The notes under the pieces: model-generated
Told to the model about the DNA's origin: nothing
Seen by the model: the letters and a program-made list of their open reading frames with translations, nothing else
Databases searched by the model: none
From: CAZAGD01 sp049699975
GTDB lineage: Bacteria; Desulfobacterota; SM23-61
Length of the DNA: 17,957 nucleotides
Assembly (NCBI GenBank): GCA_049699975.1
Contig: JBNAWB010000057.1
Span: 1 to 17,957, forward strand
Reading direction: 5' to 3'
Shown: piece after piece, positions 1 through 5,157 of the stretch
Layout of the letters: every line of letters begins with the position of its first letter
How positions within the stretch are numbered: the stretch's first letter is position 1
Translations under genes and position numbers: made by a program

Positions 1-5
1 TTTGG

Positions 6-83
6 GTCATTCCGGCGAAAGCCGGAATCCAGTGTTTTCAAGGCGTTACTAACTAACTGGACTCCGGTTTTCACCGTAGTGAC
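6..83. repeat. Imperfect palindromic intergenic repeat (REP/MITE-like)
   Basis: Two arms of 28 bases (6-33 and 56-83) are inverted copies matching at 23 of 28 positions, separated by about 22 bases. The left arm is itself a hairpin (TTCCGGC-GAAA-GCCGGAA). Arms beginning GTCATTCC and carrying GGAATCCAG are a widespread style of dispersed repeat in Desulfobacterota and similar genomes; that comparison is from general knowledge. It lies downstream of purA. No coding potential is seen. Confidence 0.7.
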
Positions 84-102
84 GGCTAAAATTCAATTTT
101 TC

Positions 103-149
103 ATCCCTTCCCCTCTCCCCATGCGTTAGGAGAGGGTTAGGGTGAGGGG
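103..149. repeat. GC-rich hairpin repeat downstream of purA
   Basis: CCCCTCTCC pairs with GGAGAGGG across a short loop, with further C-rich and G-rich flanks (ATCCC on one side, AGGGTGAGGGG on the other). Read on the minus strand it begins about 17 bases after the purA stop, so it can fold in the transcript and may terminate or protect it. No clean T-run follows in that direction. The same repeat type occurs at 1484-1538, 1615-1660 and in the array at 3140-3282. Confidence 0.6.
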
Positions 150-165
150 TAATATTACAAAAAAA

Positions 166-1458
166 TTAATCAAAGGGATTTCGCAACAAAATTGTTTCCT
201 CTCTTCGTTCGCCCACGGAAACTAAGATTACTTCCGTCTCTGTTAAATCTTCAATGTGTTTTATATAATCTTGAGCAGGCTTGGGCAAATCTTCGAATTT
301 ACGGAAATTCCGCAGTTCAGTTTTCCATCCCGGAAATTCTTCATAGATCGGCTCGCACTTGGCCAGCATCTCCACAGATGAAGGCACTTCCTCAATCACT
401 TCTGTTCCATATTTATAGGCCGTGCAAATTTTTATCGTGGCAAATTCACTTAATACATCCATCTTAGTTAAAGCAATCCCTGAAAGTCCATTAAGACGAA
501 TGGCATCCTTTAACAAAGGTATATCTAACCAGCCGCATCTCCTTGGTCTTCCGGTGGTTGCTCCAAATTCTCGACCACGCTCGCGAATACGCTGCCCAAT
601 TTCATCTTTTAATTCTGTGGGAAAAGGCCCGCTGCCAACGCGCGTGGTATAAGCTTTAGATACGCCGATTACCTCCGTAATTTTTGTTGGTCCGATTCCA
701 GCCCCGGTGCATGCCCCGCCAGCCACCGTATTGGAAGAAGTTACAAAGGGATAAGTTCCATGATCCACATCCAAATGAGTCCCTTGCGCACCCTCAAAAA
801 GAATGTGGCGGCCATTTCTTATCTGCTGATTTATAAATATAGAGGTGTTCCTAACGTATTTTTTAAGTCGCTCAGCATAACCGGTATATTCTTTATATAT
901 CTCTTCTAAGTCGAATCCTTTTTCATTAAGGCATGAGGTAAGAAAGGAATTTTTTATGGCCAGGTTAGCGGCCAGTTTTTTCCGGAATACATCTTTATCA
1001 AATAAATCTCCTACCCTAATTCCTTCTCGGGCCACTTTATCTTCATAAGCCGGGCCGATCCCCCTGCCGGTGGTGCCGATTTTCCCTTCGCCCTTCAACC
1101 GCTCGCGGGCTACATCTAAAAGCTTGTGGTAAGGCATAATCAAATGAGCATCTTCGCTGAGCAGAAGCTGCTCATCGCTTTTAAAATGTCCTAACTTGCG
1201 GAGCTCATCAATTTCTTGCAATAGAACTTGGGGATCAACCACTACCCCGTTACCGATAACACACTTTTTATCCGCATAAAGAGCGCCTGAAGGAATAAGA
1301 TGCAGAATAATTGTCTGCTCACCGACTACCACTGTATGGCCGGCATTATTGCCTCCCTGGAAGCGGACGACCACATCAGCATATTCGGTCAAAAGATCAA
1401 CGACCTTACCCTTACCTTCATCACCCCACTGCATACCAACAATAACTATATTGGCCAT
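166..1458 (-). CDS. purA: Adenylosuccinate synthetase
   Basis: Cytoplasmic enzyme that joins IMP and aspartate using GTP to give adenylosuccinate, the first committed step from IMP to AMP. The 430-residue length is normal for the family. The N-terminal GTP/IMP loop QWGDEGKGK (residues 10-18) carries the catalytic Asp13. GNNAGHT (37-42) supplies the catalytic His41. GTTGRGIGPAYEDK (128-141) is the IMP-binding loop, and EGAQGTHLDVDHGTYPFV and the C-terminal SVGERRE segment are also family hallmarks. The ATG start follows an AGGGAA ribosome site at normal spacing. It lies downstream of, and co-directional with, the class V aminotransferase, with a 206-bp repeat-filled gap between them, so they may be co-transcribed or partly uncoupled. 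All key residues appear intact. Confidence 0.98.
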   Translation of the reverse strand: MANIVIVGMQWGDEGKGKVVDLLTEYADVVVRFQGGNNAGHTVVVGEQTIILHLIPSGALYADKKCVIGNGVVVDPQVLLQEIDELRKLGHFKSDEQLLLSEDAHLIMPYHKLLDVARERLKGEGKIGTTGRGIGPAYEDKVAREGIRVGDLFDKDVFRKKLAANLAIKNSFLTSCLNEKGFDLEEIYKEYTGYAERLKKYVRNTSIFINQQIRNGRHILFEGAQGTHLDVDHGTYPFVTSSNTVAGGACTGAGIGPTKITEVIGVSKAYTTRVGSGPFPTELKDEIGQRIRERGREFGATTGRPRRCGWLDIPLLKDAIRLNGLSGIALTKMDVLSEFATIKICTAYKYGTEVIEEVPSSVEMLAKCEPIYEEFPGWKTELRNFRKFEDLPKPAQDYIKHIEDLTETEVILVSVGERREETILLRNPFD

Positions 1459-1483
1459 AAACTTCCCTTTTTAATTTTGTAAT

Positions 1484-1538
1484 CCCTCTCGCCCCGATCC
1501 CCTCCTTTCCCCAGCGGGAAAAGGCAAAGTGAGGGGGC
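1484..1538. repeat. Degenerate GC-rich hairpin repeat upstream of purA
   Basis: CCCTC at the left and GAGGG at the right enclose an inner stem CCTTTCCC / GGGAAAAGG with a four-base loop. It is a degenerate relative of the C-rich/G-rich hairpins at 103-149 and 1615-1660. It sits directly upstream of the purA ribosome site on the minus strand, so it could fold in the leader of a read-through transcript. Confidence 0.5.
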
Positions 1539-1614
1539 TAAAATGATTATTCAACGCTACGCGCTCCGCGCTTTGCGTGTTACTCGCTCCTGCCTTACGC
1601 CTTTCATTTCTTTT

Positions 1615-1660
1615 CCCCTCACCCTCCCCTCTCCCCGTGGGGGAGAGGCGGGGTGAGGGG
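1615..1660. repeat. Long GC-rich hairpin repeat just after the aminotransferase stop
   Basis: CCCCTCACCC...CCCTCTCCCC pairs with GGGGGAGAGG...GGGGTGAGGGG around a two-base centre, giving a nearly perfect stem of about 20 pairs. On the minus strand it starts four bases after the aminotransferase stop codon and precedes purA by about 155 bases. It may dampen read-through into purA or stabilise the upstream message. In the minus direction the hairpin is followed by A/G, not T, so it is not a textbook intrinsic terminator. Confidence 0.65.
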
Positions 1661-1664
1661 GTAA

Positions 1665-2807
1665 TTATTTATTAAGCACCTCCATCGCCGCCTTTACACC
1701 CTTTCCTAATTCTACAGCATAGCCGAGGTCTTTCAAAGTCATTTCTACGGCAGCAATGGCCATGATTATGTCGGATTTATCAATATAGCCCATATGGGCA
1801 ATGCGGAAAACTTTTCCTTTAGCCTGATCTTGCCCGCCAGCAATAGTCAGATTATGTTTATCACGCAATATTTTGACAATTTTCTGCCCATCAATGCCAG
1901 GAGGAGCCATTACGGCCGTAACTGCATCAGAATAAGCTTGCGGAGCGTAAAGTTTAAGACCTATGGCCAGCATGGCTTCCCGGGTGGCCTTAGCCAGCTT
2001 GGCGTGACGGGCAAAAATATTTTCCAGGCCCTCGTTCCTAATTCTGCGCAAAGATTCTGCTAAACCCATGATTAAAGATACAGCCGGAGTATAGGCGGTC
2101 TGATTACTTTTTAAGTTCTTCAACTCTTTTTTAAAATCAAAATAGAATTTGGGCAGAGTTGATTTACTTACAAACTCCCACGCTTTATCACTCAAAGCGG
2201 CAAAGGCTAAACCAGGAGGGAGCATAAGCGCTTTTTGGGAGCCAGCCACCACCACATCTATCTTCCATTCATCCATGGGAAGTTCCACTGCCCCTAAATG
2301 CGAAATAGCATCCACCACAAGTATCGTATTTGGATATTGAGAAACTATAGCTGCAATTTCTTTGATGGGGTAAAGGACACCTGTAGAAGTTTCCGTAGCT
2401 TGAGTAAAAACAGCTTTAATAGAAGGATCTTCCTTAAGAGTCTGGGCAATTAAATTGGGATCAATGCTCTGCCCCCATTCTACAGGTATAATATGAGCTT
2501 TAACTCCATAAGCTTTGCAGATATTTGCCCAGCGCTCACCGAATTTTCCTCCTTGGATAACCAGGGCTTTATCTCCGGCACAAAGAGTATTGGTAACCGC
2601 TCCTTCCATCGCCCCGGTTCCAGAAGAAGCAAAGATTAGAACTTCATTTTTTGTTTGAAAAAGATATTTTAAACCATCCCGCACTTCTTCGAGAACTTTT
2701 TCAAAAGCCGGTTCCCGATGATGGATTATTGGTTCAGACATTTTTTTTAAGACCTCTGGCGGCACAGGCGTCGGCCCTGGAGCCAGAAGATGATACTTAC
2801 CAGCCAA
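1665..2807 (-). CDS. Class V PLP-dependent aminotransferase (alanine/serine-glyoxylate type)
   Basis: A fold-type I aminotransferase of the alanine-glyoxylate / serine-glyoxylate / serine-pyruvate group, 380 residues, full length. The opening LLAPGPTPVPPEVL and the SEPIIHHREPAF segment are the family's substrate-binding signature. SSGTGAMEGA (61-70) is the PLP phosphate loop, Asp166 (LVVDAISHLGA) contacts the pyridine nitrogen, and Lys192 in AGSQKALMLPPG is the Schiff-base lysine. The start is TTG, preceded by a strong AAAGGAGG site; no better upstream start is visible. Its place ahead of purA, and known pairings of such enzymes with serine biosynthesis genes in Desulfobacterota, suggest serine/glycine or alanine metabolism, but no serA is in the window. 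The amino donor and acceptor cannot be settled from sequence alone. It is cytoplasmic, with no signal peptide. Confidence 0.93.
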   Translation of the reverse strand: MAGKYHLLAPGPTPVPPEVLKKMSEPIIHHREPAFEKVLEEVRDGLKYLFQTKNEVLIFASSGTGAMEGAVTNTLCAGDKALVIQGGKFGERWANICKAYGVKAHIIPVEWGQSIDPNLIAQTLKEDPSIKAVFTQATETSTGVLYPIKEIAAIVSQYPNTILVVDAISHLGAVELPMDEWKIDVVVAGSQKALMLPPGLAFAALSDKAWEFVSKSTLPKFYFDFKKELKNLKSNQTAYTPAVSLIMGLAESLRRIRNEGLENIFARHAKLAKATREAMLAIGLKLYAPQAYSDAVTAVMAPPGIDGQKIVKILRDKHNLTIAGGQDQAKGKVFRIAHMGYIDKSDIIMAIAAVEMTLKDLGYAVELGKGVKAAMEVLNK

Positions 2808-2846
2808 TTTTTTATCCTCCTTTCAGTTTCTTTTCTTGAAGCTCTG

Positions 2847-2870
2847 CACCTCGGTACGAGTCGATTCCGA
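2847..2870. repeat. 24-bp dispersed repeat, copy 1
   Basis: Begins CACCTCGG and ends TCGATTCCGA. It matches 14465-14488 at 23 of 24 positions (T/A difference in the middle). Both copies include a small inverted pair, CTCG...CGAG. No function is evident; it is distinct from the larger palindromes nearby. Confidence 0.65.
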
Positions 2871-2933
2871 CCCGACCCTCTGGTCGAGTTTTAGCGACTC
2901 TCCCCCAGGGCACTGTGTCTCAATGCCTTTTTC

Positions 2934-3035
2934 GTCATGGCGAGCGACCTCGCACTTAATGCGCGGCAACCTGGTCATCTCTTTTTTCCATGAATTATGA
3001 GATCGCCACGGTCGCTCCGCTCCCTCGCGATGACA
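2934..3035. repeat. Imperfect palindromic repeat (GTCATGGCGAGCGAC family), copy 1
   Basis: Opens GTCATGGCGAGCGAC and closes TCCCTCGCGATGACAT, so the two ends are inverted relatives, with a variable middle containing GGTCATCTC and AATTATGAGATCGCC. A second copy lies at 14071-14175 with matching ends and a similar middle. Repeats with CATnGCGAG/CTCGCnATGAC termini are frequent in many bacterial genomes of this type (general knowledge). Non-coding; possibly a non-autonomous mobile unit. Confidence 0.7.
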
Positions 3036-3139
3036 TTATGACACATTATCGAGGAGAGGAGAATATTGAAAGCCCTCTCCTCTAAAAGAGAGGGAAAAGT
3101 CTCCCTCTCACCTAATCCTCCTCTCTCCTTAGAGAGCAT

Positions 3140-3282
3140 CTCCTTCTTTTCTCCTCTACCCTTGGGGAGAGCATTTCCTTCTTTTCTCCTCTACCCTTGG
3201 GGAGAGCATTTCTTTGCTTTTCTCCTCTGCCCTTCGGGGAGAGTATTTCCTTCTTTTTTCCTCTCCCCTTCGGGGAGAGGAT
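3140..3282. repeat. Tandem array of four ~35-bp hairpin-bearing units
   Basis: Four head-to-tail units of 35, 35, 37 and 36 bases (3140-3174, 3175-3209, 3210-3246, 3247-3282). Each has a pyrimidine-rich half (TTCCTTCTTTTCTCCTCT) and then CCCTTGGGGAGAGCAT or a close variant. Units 1 and 2 differ by one base; units 3 and 4 carry CTTCGG loops. Each unit holds an inverted pair, CTCT...ccctt...AGAG. The array ends in AAGGTGAGGGG, linking it to the hairpin repeats near purA. Apparent reading frames through it are by-products of the repeat. Confidence 0.75.
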
Positions 3283-3370
3283 CAAGGTGAGGGGATTTTT
3301 AAAAAATCAATTCCATTTAAAGCATTTTTTTCTACCAAATTCAGAGGCTCTGTGTCAAGTTATTTCGCAT

Positions 3371-3713
3371 CTGACCGTCGATCACTTTTAATTTTGAACC
3401 TGAACTAAGATTGATACATCCTTGCCTTCCTCGTGCTTGCCTCTGGCAGAGGCAAGCGGGGCGAAATTAAAATCGGCTGGGAATTAACGTCTTTATACTT
3501 ATCCACCTTTTTTCCGCAGAGGGCGGCGGGGACTTGCCTGCCTTGGCTAACAAAGTCAAAAAATAGCTCAACACCTCTGGGCCGAAAAGAATAATTTTCC
3601 CCGCCTGTACTTAAGAGTTGACCAGCGCCTCATTTTAATGAGCCCCGCTGGCTTTTGCCAGAGGCAGGCCGGAGGTATATCAAGCTATTTCGCAAAAACT
3701 GATCGACGGTCAG
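3371..3713. mobile_element. MITE-like element with 15-bp terminal inverted repeats, copy 1 (343 bp)
   Basis: The left end CTGACCGTCGATCAC (3371-3385) and right end CTGATCGACGGTCAG (3699-3713) are inverted repeats matching at 14 of 15 positions. Inside, in order: a 10-bp perfect hairpin (3435-3457), GCGAAATTAAAATC (3461-3474), a CCACCTTTTTTCCGC segment, CCCCGCC and the palindrome CTCATTTTAATGAG (3629-3642). The same blocks occur, in inverted orientation and the same relative order, at 17665-17957. The block from GCGAAATT to the palindrome is 182 bp here and 179 bp there. There is no transposase or convincing reading frame, so it would be non-autonomous. A clear target-site duplication was not found. 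Confidence 0.65.
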
Positions 3714-3902
3714 AATTTTTCCCGACTGCGTCATCCATCACCGAAGGATGAAGCTTTTATAGGAATTTTTGATCTTAAGGATTTTTCCTGGTTCATCCTT
3801 AGGACAAATAAATTTATCACTTCTTTTACCTGCAGATCTAAATGTGGGCGAGGGCCAATTAATTATCTGCTCTCAGGAGGTAAAAAATTTTTAAAAAAAT
3901 TG
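3714..3902. other. Gene-free spacer upstream of the cytochrome operon
   Basis: No gene seen. It contains an inverted pair TCATCC/GGATGA (3731-3736 and 3746-3751) and a 9-bp inverted repeat with one wobble pair, 3774-3782 with 3795-3803 (core TAAGGAT/ATCCTTA). These could be protein-binding sites for the operon promoter just downstream, but nothing in the sequence identifies a regulator. Confidence 0.3.
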
Positions 3903-3930
3903 TTGACACCATATGCCACTTTGTGGTAAT
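3903..3930 (+). promoter_or_regulatory. Predicted sigma-70 promoter of the cytochrome / Mo-oxidoreductase operon
   Basis: Perfect -35 TTGACA (3903-3908), 16-bp spacer, and -10-like GGTAAT (3925-3930) preceded directly by TGT, an extended -10 arrangement. It lies about 46 bases ahead of the GTG start of the cytochrome gene, whose AGGAGGT ribosome site is at 3964-3970. Predicted by eye only. Confidence 0.45.
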
Positions 3931-3976
3931 CAGAGCTCTATGGCTTAAAAAGTAAATTTGGTGAGGAGGTGGGGGA

Positions 3977-4300
3977 GTGAGCAAATACATAGTTACCATC
4001 ATTTTTTCCCTGCTCATTATTTCCGCAAGCATGGCGGTAGGAAGAGTTGGCGGCGGGGATATCAAATACGAAGTAAAGCGAGTAGGCGATGTGATTTTTA
4101 GTCATGAGACCCATGTGGAATTAATTGGCTTTAATTGTACTCGATGTCATCCGCATATTTACTTGACGAAAGAACAGCATAAAACTGTAAAAATGATCCA
4201 TCGGCGGCAAGCCCAATCTTGCGGGGAATGTCATGACGGCAAACAAGCCTTTGATTTAAGGTCCAACTGCTTTGTATGCCATAAAAGGGAGGGAAAATAA
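3977..4300 (+). CDS. Small periplasmic triheme cytochrome c (c7-like)
   Basis: 107 residues with three CXXCH haem sites: CTRCH (54-58), CGECH (82-86) and CFVCH (98-102). Several upstream histidines (43, 46, 68, 75) could be distal ligands, and the FSHETH motif before the first site is typical of c7/triheme domains. A hydrophobic N-terminus (about residues 4-20, ending SASMA-VG) is a Sec signal or an uncleaved anchor, placing it on the outer face of the membrane. The start is GTG with AGGAGGT six bases upstream. The stop codon abuts the ATG of the Fe-S subunit, so translation is probably coupled. Context suggests it passes electrons between a quinol oxidase or cytochrome pool and the Fe-S/Mo subunits. 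It takes the place where an NrfD/TtrC membrane subunit would be expected. Confidence 0.9.
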   Translation: MSKYIVTIIFSLLIISASMAVGRVGGGDIKYEVKRVGDVIFSHETHVELIGFNCTRCHPHIYLTKEQHKTVKMIHRRQAQSCGECHDGKQAFDLRSNCFVCHKREGK

Positions 4301-5146
4301 ATGTGGGCAGGAAAAGATGAGTTAATCATTATTCAAGAAGATATAAGACGAGCCTTAAAAAAAGACAATCCATCTTGGGCTATGCTTATTGATTTAAGAC
4401 GCTGCACGGCTTGCCGTGCTTGCACCGCTGGCTGTGTAGCGGAACAAAAAAGTCCGCCGGGCTTAGTCTATCGGCCGGTTTATGAGGAAGAAAAAGGGGT
4501 ATTTCCAAAAGTTAAAATCCGTTATACTCCGCGACCTTGTCAGCAATGTGATGAGCCGCCTTGCGTGGAAGTTTGTCCGAACAAGGGCGAGGGCAAAGCT
4601 ACCTGGAAAAGTAAGAAAGGTCTAAGCTCCGGCATTGTCATGATTAACTACGAGCAATGTATTGGTTGTGGTCGTTGCCTCTTTGCCTGCCCTTATAAAG
4701 CTCGGGGACTTGATGGCGGCGAATTTTTTACGGAAGGAACACCCCGGATAGAAGATTATGAAAAGGCCCCTTCGTGGGAATATAATCGGAAATGGCCGCG
4801 GGAGAAGTATCATCTTCCTTATGGAGTAGCGCGGAAATGCCATTTTTGTTGGCATCGGATAAAAAATGGCTTAGTACCCATATGTGTAAGCACCTGCCCC
4901 TGTCGGGCAAATTATTTTGGCGATTTAGAAGACCGGGAAAGTCTCCTTTATAAAGTAATGAAGCAGAACTCCGTAAAAGTATTAGCGGAAGTAAAGGCGA
5001 AAAGAGAGGTAAAAATTAAAGACTATAAAGCTCTCAAGGGAAAGAGTCCCCAGGAATTAGCAAAAATGAGCGGGTATCCAGGAAAGATTCCCGTATTTAC
5101 TGAAAATTCGAAAACCAAACCAAGGGTATTTTATATTTTACCTTAA
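4301..5146 (+). CDS. Four-cluster [4Fe-4S] ferredoxin subunit (TtrB/PsrB/DmsB type)
   Basis: Electron-transfer subunit of a DMSO-reductase-family enzyme, 281 residues. Sixteen cysteines form the expected four groups: 35/38/41/45, 80/83/88/92, 120/123/126/130 and 180/183/195/199, the last with the long CHFCWHR...C spacing typical of the family. The C-terminal TKPRVFYILP matches the usual ending of such subunits. There is no Tat or Sec signal, unlike many TtrB proteins, so it would either ride out of the cell on the Tat signal of the catalytic partner (the known hitchhiker route) or stay inside. ATG directly follows the cytochrome stop, and GGAGGGAAA lies at the end of that gene. Eleven bases separate it from the catalytic subunit. 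Assignment to the family is firm; the electron direction is not. Confidence 0.92.
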   Translation: MWAGKDELIIIQEDIRRALKKDNPSWAMLIDLRRCTACRACTAGCVAEQKSPPGLVYRPVYEEEKGVFPKVKIRYTPRPCQQCDEPPCVEVCPNKGEGKATWKSKKGLSSGIVMINYEQCIGCGRCLFACPYKARGLDGGEFFTEGTPRIEDYEKAPSWEYNRKWPREKYHLPYGVARKCHFCWHRIKNGLVPICVSTCPCRANYFGDLEDRESLLYKVMKQNSVKVLAEVKAKREVKIKDYKALKGKSPQELAKMSGYPGKIPVFTENSKTKPRVFYILP

Positions 5147-5157
5147 AGGAGAGATAA

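Noticed and set aside
1665..2807. Naming the aminotransferase phosphoserine aminotransferase (SerC)
   Set aside because: It has the LLAPGPTPVPPEV and HHREPAF signature of the glyoxylate/pyruvate aminotransferase branch, not that of SerC; a phosphoserine role cannot be shown from sequence.
3140..3282. CRISPR array
   Set aside because: The units are contiguous with no unique spacers, the repeat itself is a hairpin found singly elsewhere, and no cas genes are present.
3066..3408. Three short overlapping plus-strand reading frames with repeated Phe/Pro/Ser-rich peptides
   Set aside because: They follow the 35-bp tandem array; the peptide repetition is a by-product of the DNA repeat, and no ribosome site or family match is seen.
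3731..3803. Riboswitch upstream of the cytochrome operon
   Set aside because: Only two simple inverted repeats are present, and they lie upstream of the predicted promoter, so they would not be in the transcript.
3859..4065. Minus-strand reading frame overlapping the cytochrome start
   Set aside because: It overlaps the promoter and signal-peptide region of a well-supported gene and has no recognisable motif.
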